Source: JAGVJT01 sp964513205 (lineage in GTDB: Bacteria; Pseudomonadota; Gammaproteobacteria; Legionellales; Legionellaceae). From it: a stretch of 64,000 bases of DNA. Below are positions 16,662-26,023 of the stretch, piece after piece. Made by a program: the position numbers and the translations under genes. Position 1 is the stretch's first letter; the number at the start of each line of letters is the position of its first letter. Location of the stretch: assembly GCA_964513205.1 (NCBI GenBank), contig CAZELP010000001.1, positions 99,037-163,036 on the forward strand, read 5' to 3'. Below the pieces are notes generated by a model that was given only the letters and a program-made list of their open reading frames with translations, searched no databases and was not told the origin of the DNA.

Positions 16662-17944
16662 GTGCGACCTACCTGAACGTTGAGTAGTTTTTGGGGTTGA
16701 ACGTGTCGCTTGAATGCTTGTTGAATGTCAGATATTTGAACCATTTTTACCTGATCGACATAAGTATCTAGATAATTTTCTGGGAGTTTAAGTAAGCTAA
16801 TCTTTAATAAAATTTGCAGTAAATTTTGATTGCTTGCGATGGATAAAGGAAAACTGCCAACAAGATACTGTTTTGCGCTCTCTAGTTCTTTTTCGGAAGG
16901 ACCTTTTTCTATAAAATCTTGAAGTGTTTGGCGAGCGAGTGTCTCTGCGGTATGCGCTTGTGTTTTTTGTGTGGAAAAGCCAATGATAAAAGGACCCTCT
17001 GCTAGGAGTGGTGTAAATTTGCTGTATATTCCGTATGTCAGTCCTCGTTTTTCTCGTAATTCGATGGCAAATTTTGAAATTAAGTTTCCCCCTCCAAGAA
17101 TGTGATTGCCTATCAGTAAGGGAAAATAATCTTTGTCGTTCGCACTGATGCCAAGCTGCCCCATTCTAAAAACAGTTTGTGTTGTGGGCAGCGGAATTTC
17201 GATGTTCACTTCTTCTGGTAACGCATTTGGTTTTGGAAGTGGTGAAGCATGGTTTCCTTTGGGTAGGCTGCCTGAGATTTCCTCCGCAATGCGGTGCGCT
17301 TGCGCTGAATCGATTGCCCCAACAAGCACAATCACTGCATTTTGTGCAACAAAAAACTTTTGGTAGAAAGATTTTATGTCTTTTGCGGTAATTTTTTTAA
17401 CGGTCTCAACTGTCCCATCAATTGGATGACTGTACGGATGTTTGTGATAAAGCGTTTCATAAAAAGCGCGATCGGCAATGTTATCGCCTGACTCTTCATT
17501 TTGTCGAATGCGCAGCAGCTGTTGGTTTTTCCTCTGTTCGATGGACATTCCTGGAAAGTCTGGTTTTCCAATAACCTCCGAGAGTGTGTGGGTTGTTTGA
17601 GATAAAGCTTTTTGATGGTTAAGTGTGCGCACTTGTAAGACCACGTAATCACGCTCGGTTTCTGTATTGAATTGTGAGCCTACCTCCGCAAATTGTTTGG
17701 CAATCGTTTCTGCTGTTTTATGTGCATTTCCTTGGTCAATCAATTCTGTTGTCAGCATACTTAGACCAAAATTTGAGCCGTCATACGCTGAACCAGCGTA
17801 AAAAGCAACGCCAATGTCAAGAATAGGGACTTCCATGGCTTGATAAAAAACAACGGGGGTTCCTTGTGTTGTGGTGAAATGTGTTATCGGTAGTGCGGCA
17901 TGAGCAGAAGCGCATAAGCAAAAGAAGGCATATAAAAATTTCAT
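16658..17944 (-). CDS. M16-family peptidase-like protein, catalytically inactive subunit
   Basis: 428 residues with a signal peptide (FLYAFFCLCASAHA). It is homologous in layout to the adjacent M16 peptidase, but the zinc site is lost: where HxxEH should be, the sequence reads LSMLTTELIDQG. The C-terminal domain keeps GNHILGGGNLISKF and LREKRGLTYGIYS, typical of M16 partners. Paired active and inactive M16 proteins usually form a heterodimer in the periplasm. It overlaps both neighbours by four bases. Confidence 0.9.
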   Translation of the reverse strand: MKFLYAFFCLCASAHAALPITHFTTTQGTPVVFYQAMEVPILDIGVAFYAGSAYDGSNFGLSMLTTELIDQGNAHKTAETIAKQFAEVGSQFNTETERDYVVLQVRTLNHQKALSQTTHTLSEVIGKPDFPGMSIEQRKNQQLLRIRQNEESGDNIADRAFYETLYHKHPYSHPIDGTVETVKKITAKDIKSFYQKFFVAQNAVIVLVGAIDSAQAHRIAEEISGSLPKGNHASPLPKPNALPEEVNIEIPLPTTQTVFRMGQLGISANDKDYFPLLIGNHILGGGNLISKFAIELREKRGLTYGIYSKFTPLLAEGPFIIGFSTQKTQAHTAETLARQTLQDFIEKGPSEKELESAKQYLVGSFPLSIASNQNLLQILLKISLLKLPENYLDTYVDQVKMVQISDIQQAFKRHVQPQKLLNVQVGRT

Positions 17945-19269
17945 GAGCTTAGATCCTTTTCAGGGGTCAGGTGAGCATCTGTTTGGTTTTCTAATTTGAA
18001 ATAGCGAGAGGCGGTTTCCTGAATGAGTTTGGGTGTAACTTTTTCTATCATTTGAGCATAATCGTCGATCACAGTTAATGGCAGACCGATGGCATCTACA
18101 ATACCCAGTTCCATGGCCTGACTGAATGCTGAATCGCGCTCAAATGTTTTTTGCGCAATCAGTTGAGTTTTGACACGAGCCAACTCGGTCTCCAGAACCA
18201 TGTCCTTTTGAAGTTTAGTGATTTCTTTTTGCATGGCTTCTTCCAACTGATGCATATCGCACTGCTGAGAGGGAGCTCCTAATAAGATAAACTGCGTATC
18301 GTAACGGGTGTACAAATTATATTGAACGCCAGTTGCACTTGCACATTGTTGTGTTCGAACCAGATGTTGCTGAAAGCGGCTGCTTTCTCCGCCATCCAAT
18401 AGGGCTGCGATCACTTCAAGTGCGTAAGGTGTCATTTTTTCATCTGATTGTACGCTTTTGACGGATGGAACCGTGTATCCTCTTAAGAGAATTGGAACTT
18501 GAGCACGAGCTCGAATATCGACGACTTTAAGGCCCAGTGGAGGCGGCTCATGTTGCGATTTGGGTGGGCTGTATGGACGTTTACTCAAACGACCAAAATA
18601 CTGTACCGCATCATCACGAACTTGTTCTGCTTTTACATCGCCGACTACAATCAGTGTGGCATGATTGGGTGCGTAATGACGGTGATACCAATCTCTGACA
18701 TCAGCGATGGTCAGTTGTTGCAAATCATTCATCCAACCGATAACGGGTTGATGATAGGGGGTGGTCAAATGTGCTGCAGCTAAAAATCGTTCAAAGGCCA
18801 GCGCCTGAGGGTTGTCTTCGGTGCGCATGCGTCGTTCTTCTTGAATGACTTGAATTTCTTTATTGAACTCATTCGCGTCAAGTGTTAATTGCTGCATCCG
18901 ATCAGCCTCTAGCTTGAGCACGAGAGGCACATGCGTTGCGGCTATTTTTTCAAAGTATGCCGTGTAATCGTTTCCAGTAAATGCATTTTCTTGACCGCCG
19001 ATAGAGGCAATGATTTTCGAAAAAACACCCATCGGATATGCTTTTGTCCCTTTAAACATCACATGCTCCAAAACATGTGAGATCCCTGTCTTGCCAGAAG
19101 GATCGTCTGCTGATCCGACTCGATACCACAACATGACAACAGCGATGGGCGCTCGTTTGTCTTCTTTAACTAAAATTTTTAATCCATTGTTCAATGTAAA
19201 TTGTTGGGTGGTTTGTCCTAGGACCGAAAAGGCCATGGCCAGATGTATCAAGAAAAGTATAAAGCGCAT
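17941..19269 (-). CDS. M16 zinc metallopeptidase, active subunit
   Basis: 442 residues from the ATG at 19269, which gives an immediate signal peptide (MRFILFLIHLAMAFSVLG); the longer frame would hide it. The inverted zinc motif HVLEHVMFKGT is intact, with the downstream Glu in EERRMRTEDNP. It is a pitrilysin-like periplasmic protease of the YMXG/PqqL type. The pair with its inactive partner and the divergent ftsY is a common arrangement in gammaproteobacteria. Confidence 0.92.
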   Translation of the reverse strand: MRFILFLIHLAMAFSVLGQTTQQFTLNNGLKILVKEDKRAPIAVVMLWYRVGSADDPSGKTGISHVLEHVMFKGTKAYPMGVFSKIIASIGGQENAFTGNDYTAYFEKIAATHVPLVLKLEADRMQQLTLDANEFNKEIQVIQEERRMRTEDNPQALAFERFLAAAHLTTPYHQPVIGWMNDLQQLTIADVRDWYHRHYAPNHATLIVVGDVKAEQVRDDAVQYFGRLSKRPYSPPKSQHEPPPLGLKVVDIRARAQVPILLRGYTVPSVKSVQSDEKMTPYALEVIAALLDGGESSRFQQHLVRTQQCASATGVQYNLYTRYDTQFILLGAPSQQCDMHQLEEAMQKEITKLQKDMVLETELARVKTQLIAQKTFERDSAFSQAMELGIVDAIGLPLTVIDDYAQMIEKVTPKLIQETASRYFKLENQTDAHLTPEKDLSS

Positions 19270-19329
19270 AGGCGACCCCACAGAAAAAGTGTTAGAATGA
19301 GTCTTTCGTTGTTTACTTGCATAACACAC

Positions 19330-20325
19330 ATGATGAAATGGCTCAAGCGAAAAACTGAAACAAATCCCTCTCTTTCAGGGGAAAACACATCAGCAGATAC
19401 AGATGTTGTCAATCAGCCTGGATTCTTCACGCGCTTAAAGCATAGTTTAACCAAAACTCGAACGCAAGTCGGTCGAGGTCTTCGTCAGCTTTTTGTTGGC
19501 AAGACCACCATTGACGAAGATTTGTTGGAAGATCTTGAAACACAGTTGTTAATGGCTGATTTTGGAATTGAAACGACGGCATTGCTTTTGCAACAGCTAA
19601 AAGAAGACGTTGCCCAGTTAAATCTGTCAGAGGGCGATGCAATTTTAATGGCGTTGCAGCGTCGAATGGTTGCGTTATTTAAACCCGCTTCTTCTCAAAC
19701 AACCCATAAGCCGCGTGTGGTTTTGATGGTTGGTATCAATGGTGCAGGCAAAACGACAACGATTGGCAAGCTTGCACATTTGCATCAAAGAGAAGGTCTA
19801 AAAGTCATGTTAGCCGCCGGGGATACTTTTCGTGCAGCGGCTGTTGAACAATTGCAAGTTTGGGGAGAGCGGAACGACATTCCCGTTATTGCTCAGCATA
19901 CGGGTGCCGATAGTGCTTCTGTTGTCTACGATGCGTTCCAGGCCGCAAAAGCACGAGGGATTGATGTTTTATTTGCGGATACCGCAGGACGTTTGCATAC
20001 ACAAAGTCATCTGATGGAAGAATTAAAAAAAGTGAAACGGGTGATACAAAAAATAGAACCAGAAGCACCTCACGATATTTTACTCGTCTTAGATGCCAGC
20101 ATTGGACAAAATGCTTTAAATCAAGCAAAACAATTTCATGAAGCCATTGGCGTAACAGGTATTGTCATGACAAAATTGGATGGTACTGCAAAAGGTGGTA
20201 TCGTATTTGCAATAGCACATACACTGGGTGTCCCAATGGCTTATCTTGGCGTGGGAGAAGGCATAGACGATCTGCGGCCATTTGACGCGGAAGAATTTGT
20301 TCAGGCGATATTTCAAGATGATTGA
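19330..20325 (+). CDS. ftsY: Signal recognition particle receptor FtsY
   Basis: 331 residues from the ATG at 19330 (a second ATG follows at 19333); a longer frame to 19243 adds non-conserved sequence. An acidic N-terminal segment leads into the NG domain: G1 GINGAGKTTT, DTFRAAAVEQL, DTAGRL and TKLDGTAKGG. FtsY docks SRP-ribosome complexes at the inner membrane. It overlaps ftsE by eight bases. Confidence 0.96.
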   Translation: MMKWLKRKTETNPSLSGENTSADTDVVNQPGFFTRLKHSLTKTRTQVGRGLRQLFVGKTTIDEDLLEDLETQLLMADFGIETTALLLQQLKEDVAQLNLSEGDAILMALQRRMVALFKPASSQTTHKPRVVLMVGINGAGKTTTIGKLAHLHQREGLKVMLAAGDTFRAAAVEQLQVWGERNDIPVIAQHTGADSASVVYDAFQAAKARGIDVLFADTAGRLHTQSHLMEELKKVKRVIQKIEPEAPHDILLVLDASIGQNALNQAKQFHEAIGVTGIVMTKLDGTAKGGIVFAIAHTLGVPMAYLGVGEGIDDLRPFDAEEFVQAIFQDD

Positions 20326-20968
20326 ATTCAAACAGGTGACGAAACGCTATCCAGGGGGCTTTGAAGCATTAAGCCAGATTGATTTTACCTTGGCTGATCA
20401 AGAAATGGTATTTTTAACAGGACACTCAGGTGCGGGTAAGAGTACATTACTGAAACTCATCGCATTGCTTGAGCGTCCAACCTCTGGCCAAATTATGGTA
20501 AAAGGCCAACCCATCATGGCTTTTAAAAAGCGAGAAATTGCCCATTATCGAAGAAATATCGGCATTATGTTTCAATCGCCTTATCTCCTAAATGATCGCT
20601 CTGTTTTTGATAACATTTCAATCCCACTTAAGTTACAAGGTGCTGATGATGGTGCATTGACCAAACGCGTACATGCAGCATTAGAAATGGTTGGACTTTT
20701 ATCAAAAGAAAAAATGAGACCTGCGCACTTATCTGTTGGTGAGCAACAACGCATTGGAATTGCACGAGCCATTGTACATAAACCTTCTTTGTTAATTGCG
20801 GATGAACCAACGGGTAATCTCGATCCGGGATTATCTGCGGATATCATGAAATTATTCGAACAGTTTAATCAAGTGGGTGTTGCAGTTTTGATTGCGACTC
20901 ACGATTTGGCATTGATAGCACGGATGAAGCATCGAATGATTGTATTAAAAGGAGGACGCATTTCGTGA
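20318..20968 (+). CDS. ftsE: Cell division ABC ATPase FtsE
   Basis: 216 residues from the ATG at 20318, starting MIEFKQVTKRYPGGFEAL as usual for FtsE. Walker A GHSGAGKST, signature LSVGEQQR and Walker B LLIADEPTG are all intact. FtsE with FtsX activates periplasmic amidases at the division site. It overlaps ftsY upstream and ftsX downstream. Confidence 0.96.
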   Translation: MIEFKQVTKRYPGGFEALSQIDFTLADQEMVFLTGHSGAGKSTLLKLIALLERPTSGQIMVKGQPIMAFKKREIAHYRRNIGIMFQSPYLLNDRSVFDNISIPLKLQGADDGALTKRVHAALEMVGLLSKEKMRPAHLSVGEQQRIGIARAIVHKPSLLIADEPTGNLDPGLSADIMKLFEQFNQVGVAVLIATHDLALIARMKHRMIVLKGGRIS

Positions 20969-21882
20969 AGACTCGCACTTTTTTTACGCATCATAAGCAT
21001 GCCTTACTCAATAGTTTTGTCATGCTGAAAGATGCTCCGTTGGTTAGTTTTTTAACTTTTATGGTCATTGCGGTCGCACTGACATTGCCTGCTTTATTGG
21101 GGCTTTTAAGCCTAAATATGAAGGATTTTACCGATACATGGCAACAAGGACAGCATGTATCGTTGTATTTGAAACCAGAATTGAGTCATGTCGCACAAGA
21201 AACGGTGCTTGCTCGAGTTCGTGAAACGGATGGTGTTGCTCGTGCGACTTTGGTTTCCCCCGAGGAAGGTCTTAATATTCTCCAAGCTCAAGAAGGGTTG
21301 AGTGATGTTGCAGCTTACCTTGAACATAATCCACTTCCACCCGTGATAGAAGTTGTGCCCAATGCGGATTTGGATACACCAGAAAAGCTTGAGCAGTGGT
21401 CGAAAATGTTGAAAACACACGATCAGGTTGAACAAGTGAAGTTGGACATGCAGTGGGTTGAAAAATTGTATGCCATTTTAGGTTTCTTATCGACATTAGC
21501 TAAATCATTAATGGTCCTTTTGGGGTTTGCTGTGATCATGATTATCGGCAGCACCTTGCGTTTGGCTGTGGAGCGTCGTTATCAAGAAATTCAGGTTTTA
21601 AAGTTAATTGGTGCAACTGATCATTACATTGCACGACCTTTTTTGTATTCTGGCCTTTGGTATGGTTTAGGTGGTAGCATCATCGCCATAGTTTTGGTGA
21701 TGTTATTTGTGTATAGTTTGACTGGTGTTTTGAATGAGCTGATGACTTTGTATCACATCCAATTTGCTACGCTCCATTTTGATTGGGAAAATGTGGCAAT
21801 GTTTATTTTATTGGCTGTTCTTTTGAGTCTTGTTGGCGCTTACTTATCAATAAAAAGGCAGTTGTCTTTGATTGAGCCTTAA
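20965..21882 (+). CDS. ftsX: Cell division permease-like protein FtsX
   Basis: 305 residues with a GTG start that overlaps the ftsE stop (GTGA) and a strong GGAGG nine bases before it. The topology is the FtsX one: a first membrane helix near 25-50, a periplasmic loop of about 120 residues, then three C-terminal helices including LMVLLGFAVIMIIGSTLRLA. The motif VLKLIGATDHYI is typical. It transmits FtsE ATPase cycles to the periplasm. Confidence 0.95.
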   Translation: MKTRTFFTHHKHALLNSFVMLKDAPLVSFLTFMVIAVALTLPALLGLLSLNMKDFTDTWQQGQHVSLYLKPELSHVAQETVLARVRETDGVARATLVSPEEGLNILQAQEGLSDVAAYLEHNPLPPVIEVVPNADLDTPEKLEQWSKMLKTHDQVEQVKLDMQWVEKLYAILGFLSTLAKSLMVLLGFAVIMIIGSTLRLAVERRYQEIQVLKLIGATDHYIARPFLYSGLWYGLGGSIIAIVLVMLFVYSLTGVLNELMTLYHIQFATLHFDWENVAMFILLAVLLSLVGAYLSIKRQLSLIEP

Positions 21883-21943
21883 TTTGTGTTATCATGAATG
21901 GCCATCTGTTCTATTTGTCCATAGTAAGTTTTGAGGGAAAATC

Positions 21944-22798
21944 ATGAGTTTGTTGATGCAGCATGCAATGAATATACCCGTGGGGAGTTTAGAGGCTTAC
22001 ATTCATCGGGTAAATCAAATTCCTATGCTATCCGCCGAAGAAGAGTTATCGCACGCTACTCGTCTTCGTGAAGCGGATGATTTAGATAGCGCCCGTCAGC
22101 TGATCTTACCCCATTTACGGTATGTGGTTCGTGTTGCGCGTGGTTATTTAGGTTACGGACTCCCTCTTGGTGATTTAATTCAAGAAGGCAATGTTGGACT
22201 GATGAAGGCCGTAAAGCGGTTTGACCCCACAATCGGTGTCCGATTGGCATCTTTTGCTGTACATTGGATTAAAGCCGAAATTAACGAATTTGTCCTTAAA
22301 AACTGGCGTATTGTAAAAGTCGCAACGACCAAAGCGCAACGCAAGCTTTTTTTCAATCTTCGTCAAATGAAAAAACGTCTTGGTTGGTTTAATGCAGAGG
22401 AAATAGAAGCAGTCGCGTCCGATCTCGGTGTCTCAGTCAAAGACGTCATGGTGATGGAACAGCGCCTAAATGCAATGGATGCTTCTTTTGATATAGACGA
22501 TGAAGATGAAAATGAGACGTTTATGTCTCCCTCCCGCTATCTAGATGATCCTAAAAGCGATCCGGCCTATATTTTAGCGGAAGCTCAACAAGAAGAACGA
22601 ACCGAAGACAGACTTCATACGGCTTTGCTAACGCTTGACGCTCGCAGCCAAGATATTTTAAGGCAGCGCTGGTTACTCGAAGACAAGGCAGAAACATTAC
22701 ACGCATTAGCCGATAAATATCAGATTTCTGCTGAACGTGTTCGTCAGCTAGAAAAAAACGCCATGAAAAAAATCAAGCAATATCTTGAAGCACAATAA
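21944..22798 (+). CDS. rpoH: Heat-shock sigma factor sigma32
   Basis: 284 residues with region 2 (LRYVVRVARGYLGYGLPLGD, LIQEGNVGLMKAV), the RpoH box (QRKLFFNLRQMKKRL) that separates sigma32 from sigma70, and a C-terminal region 4 with helix-turn-helix ending ERVRQLEKNAMKKIKQYL. A good GAGGG precedes the ATG. The ftsY-ftsE-ftsX-rpoH order is the classical gammaproteobacterial one. About 60 bases separate it from ftsX, room for its own promoter. Confidence 0.97.
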   Translation: MSLLMQHAMNIPVGSLEAYIHRVNQIPMLSAEEELSHATRLREADDLDSARQLILPHLRYVVRVARGYLGYGLPLGDLIQEGNVGLMKAVKRFDPTIGVRLASFAVHWIKAEINEFVLKNWRIVKVATTKAQRKLFFNLRQMKKRLGWFNAEEIEAVASDLGVSVKDVMVMEQRLNAMDASFDIDDEDENETFMSPSRYLDDPKSDPAYILAEAQQEERTEDRLHTALLTLDARSQDILRQRWLLEDKAETLHALADKYQISAERVRQLEKNAMKKIKQYLEAQ

Positions 22799-22848
22799 CA
22801 TGCTTTGATTATTCCGGTTTTTTAGTGCTTATCCAATGAGAGAAAGAA

Positions 22849-24588
22849 ATGGAAGTCGAAGAGCTTTATAGCTATTGTTTTGCTTGTTTAATAGAAGAAG
22901 GTCTTGAATTTGATGCTGCTTTTGTTGGTCCTGCAGTTAAAAGATTGTGTGAAGATAAGCTAATTGAGTGCGATGATGCTGCCGGATTAACGGCTCGCAG
23001 TTGGAATTACCTGGCAATTGTTGTGGGCCGCAGGTCAGACCCTTTGGGTGCTGCCAATCTCTTGAGTGCCTTATTTCATTGTGACTTGTTGAATGAAGAT
23101 TATCCTTTTGCAAAAGCCAACTTGAAAAAAGTTCGTGAAACAGCCTTCCCACAAGATATCGCCCATTTTTATGATCGGGTTTACCGTTTTAAGACTATGA
23201 CTGAGATAGAGCGTTTTCAGACGTGTTTTGATTCATTGTGTCAGTTCACATCAGAGCAACTGATTCAACTGACGGCCAGAATAGAATTGTTAATAGAGCA
23301 TAACGACCAATTGATATTTGATCAATTTGAAGACGAGCTTCAATTGATCATCCGCTCACGATACTCAAACCGTCTTCAGCCTGTGGCGCTGGCTTATGAC
23401 ACCGAATCGGCCATGCAGCCCTTAACATTTATGGAAGATCAGCGTCTTGGTCGGGCGATGGATCATTATATGTGGTCTGTTGAAAAAATAGGGGTCGACA
23501 CCTGTTACAGTCAATTGCTCGAATATTTATCGAGTTGTTATCGCAATTGTCCTTTGTCTTTAAAGAAAAGCCTTTCGACAGCAACGGCGAATGCGTCTCT
23601 TTTTCAGACCCAGGATATTCAATTACCCTTGACGTGGGGAGAGTTTGAACGCTTACCTTTGACTGAAAAAGAACGTCAAGAGGCACTTCAGTTGTATTAT
23701 CAGAATCCATTGCATACGGCTTATCGTTTTTTTAGTGAAATAGAAACATCCACTCCTTGGATTTCAAAAACGCCTTTACATTGGAGGCCTTTTTTGGAGC
23801 ATAAGACTTTATTGGCTGTACTTTGGACGGCCGTTACCGATAAAGCAATTGAGCCCATCGATGAGTATACTCATCAGGGGCGTGTGGATCATTTTATAGA
23901 ATCTTTTGCTGAATATAGAAGAGCGCACAATCAAGATAAACGGCGACCAAGAGCCGATAGACCAGGTGAATATGAGTTTTATGATGATAGAGAGGGCGAC
24001 AAACCAGGTTGTTTGTTGGCTTTTCGTCAACGTGCGTTTGACTCAGTGCAGGGACATCCTTTGTTTAAAATACTTTCTGATCATTTGCTTTGGAAAGAAG
24101 TTTGCGAACGAGTAGAGCTGCATTTTAAAAAAAGGTTACAAACAAAATTCGATGACAAGCGTCTGTCTGATTTGAGTCATGCCTGGCAAATGATTATAGA
24201 TGGTGAAAAGCCGAACCTAAAGCCTTTAGCTCGCCTGAATGTGCCCAAAAAACTGCAAAGAAAATGGATGCGAGAACTCAAGGAAAAGTACGTTGATTTT
24301 GAAATGAATGCTTCTTTAAGAGAAAAGTATCGACAGTGGTTCAAACTAAATACGCGCACTTTGTCTCATGCTGAAATTTTTGGAGGAGCCGTGTTTCTTG
24401 ATAAATTGCTCGAGTGTGAGCAAAATCAACGCTGTAAAATGCGGCCACAACAGTGTCAAACGAATGGATATCCATTCAATTTTTTGCTGTCGAATGGTTT
24501 AACTAGGGTGTCTGCTCAGGAAAAGATGGAGACGGACAACGATGCTCATTTAGAATGTTCCCATGCAGATCGGTCGTTTTTAGGATGA
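22849..24588 (+). CDS. Large protein of unknown function (579 aa)
   Basis: I do not recognise this protein. It is soluble, with no signal peptide or membrane helix, mostly helical and rich in charged residues. The start has GAGA upstream and is 50 bases after rpoH. A polar patch (RRPRADRPGEYEFYDDREGD, about 365-384) separates two helical halves. Its last 86 bases overlap the convergent spoVR gene. Size, composition and lack of known domains are like those of Dot/Icm effectors or lineage-specific proteins, but that is only a guess. Confidence 0.75.
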   Translation: MEVEELYSYCFACLIEEGLEFDAAFVGPAVKRLCEDKLIECDDAAGLTARSWNYLAIVVGRRSDPLGAANLLSALFHCDLLNEDYPFAKANLKKVRETAFPQDIAHFYDRVYRFKTMTEIERFQTCFDSLCQFTSEQLIQLTARIELLIEHNDQLIFDQFEDELQLIIRSRYSNRLQPVALAYDTESAMQPLTFMEDQRLGRAMDHYMWSVEKIGVDTCYSQLLEYLSSCYRNCPLSLKKSLSTATANASLFQTQDIQLPLTWGEFERLPLTEKERQEALQLYYQNPLHTAYRFFSEIETSTPWISKTPLHWRPFLEHKTLLAVLWTAVTDKAIEPIDEYTHQGRVDHFIESFAEYRRAHNQDKRRPRADRPGEYEFYDDREGDKPGCLLAFRQRAFDSVQGHPLFKILSDHLLWKEVCERVELHFKKRLQTKFDDKRLSDLSHAWQMIIDGEKPNLKPLARLNVPKKLQRKWMRELKEKYVDFEMNASLREKYRQWFKLNTRTLSHAEIFGGAVFLDKLLECEQNQRCKMRPQQCQTNGYPFNFLLSNGLTRVSAQEKMETDNDAHLECSHADRSFLG

Positions 24589-26023
24589 CGGGAAACTTCC
24601 ACAGTGTATGCAGATGTTTCATCACTTGATCGGTTGTATGGCCAAGTGGCACTCGATTGTGTTGTGTATAGTGCAAACAAAGAGAGCGATCACCTTCTAA
24701 ATCGACGGAGAAAACCTGAATGTCAGGCTCGAGATAGCCTAGATTGTATTGTTTAGATAGTGCTTCACGAATAAATTGATAACCATTGTCGTCATGAATC
24801 GCTCGAACTAAATACTCGGATTTTTGATCATCGTCAACGAGATGAAATAGTTTGAAGTCGCGCATCAATTTAGGCGATAGGTATTGTGCAATGAAGCTTT
24901 CATCTTTATAGTTTCGCATCGCTTCATCAAGTGTTTTGAGCCAATCTGTATTGGCTAGATGAGGGAACCACTGTTTGTCTTCGGCTGTTGGTGATTCGCA
25001 GATTCGTTTGATATCCTGCATCATGTTGTAACCTAATGCATAAGGATTAATGCCGTTGTAGTAAGGGTGATCGTAAGGGAGTTGCATAATCACATTTGAA
25101 TGGCTGGCTAATACTTCTAACATAAACTCATCTGTGACCAAGCCTTCATCGTACAACGCATGTAAGAGCGTGTAATGCCAGAAGCAAGCCCATCCTTCAT
25201 TCATGACTTTTGTTTGTCCTTGCGGGTAAAAATATTGCGCAACTTTTCTGACGATACGGACAATTTCACGTTCCCAATGTTTTAAGAGCGGTGCATTTTT
25301 TTCGATAAAATAAAGGATGTTCTCTTGCGGCTCAGATGGATAACGGTGACTCTGAGATTCATCAACCCGATTTTTTGGGGTAGGAATGGTTCGCCATAAC
25401 TCATTCACTTGAGATTCTAGGTATGCCTCACGATTGCGCTGACGAATTTTTTCTTCTTGAAGGGAAAGACCTGTCGGATGTTTGTATCGATCAACGCCAT
25501 AATTCATCAATGCATGACAAGCATCTAAGATGGACTCGACTTCATCGATGCCGTATTTTTCTTCGCACTCGGAAATATAATGACGCGCAAATACCAAGTA
25601 ATCAATGATGGCATCAGCGGATGTCCACATTTTAAAAAGATAATTATTTTTAAAAAAAGAGTTGTGACCATAAGATGCATGCGCAATGACCAGTGCTTGC
25701 ATGGGCATCGTATTTTCTTCCATAAGATAAGCAATGCAAGGGTTTGAGTTGATCACCAACTCATAGGCTAGTCCCATCTCCCCACGTTGATAGCTTTTTT
25801 CAACATGTACGAAATGTTTTCCAAAAGACCAGTGATGATATCCAATCGGCATACCAACAGAAGCATAACAATCAATCATTTGCTCAGCCGAAATGATCTC
25901 AATTTGATTGGGATAGGTATCCAAGCGAAAATCTTTAGCGATTCGTGCAATTTCTTGGTCATATGCGCGAATGAGATCAAAAGTCCACTCTCCGCCAACT
26001 GAAAGGGGTTTCTTTCTTTTCAT
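24503..26023 (-). CDS. SpoVR/YcgB family protein
   Basis: 506 residues, the normal size for SpoVR/YcgB. The start (GEWTFDLIRAYDQEIARIA) and the middle segments YGHNSFFKNNYLF and VMNEGWACFWHYTLLHALYD are highly characteristic. The biochemical function is unknown; in enterobacteria it is linked to stationary-phase and stress responses with YeaG and YeaH. It overlaps yeaH by four bases, so this is an operon. Its 3' end overlaps the preceding gene by 86 bases. Confidence 0.93.
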   Translation of the reverse strand: MKRKKPLSVGGEWTFDLIRAYDQEIARIAKDFRLDTYPNQIEIISAEQMIDCYASVGMPIGYHHWSFGKHFVHVEKSYQRGEMGLAYELVINSNPCIAYLMEENTMPMQALVIAHASYGHNSFFKNNYLFKMWTSADAIIDYLVFARHYISECEEKYGIDEVESILDACHALMNYGVDRYKHPTGLSLQEEKIRQRNREAYLESQVNELWRTIPTPKNRVDESQSHRYPSEPQENILYFIEKNAPLLKHWEREIVRIVRKVAQYFYPQGQTKVMNEGWACFWHYTLLHALYDEGLVTDEFMLEVLASHSNVIMQLPYDHPYYNGINPYALGYNMMQDIKRICESPTAEDKQWFPHLANTDWLKTLDEAMRNYKDESFIAQYLSPKLMRDFKLFHLVDDDQKSEYLVRAIHDDNGYQFIREALSKQYNLGYLEPDIQVFSVDLEGDRSLCLHYTQHNRVPLGHTTDQVMKHLHTLWKFPVILKTTDLHGNILNEHRCPSPSFPEQTP

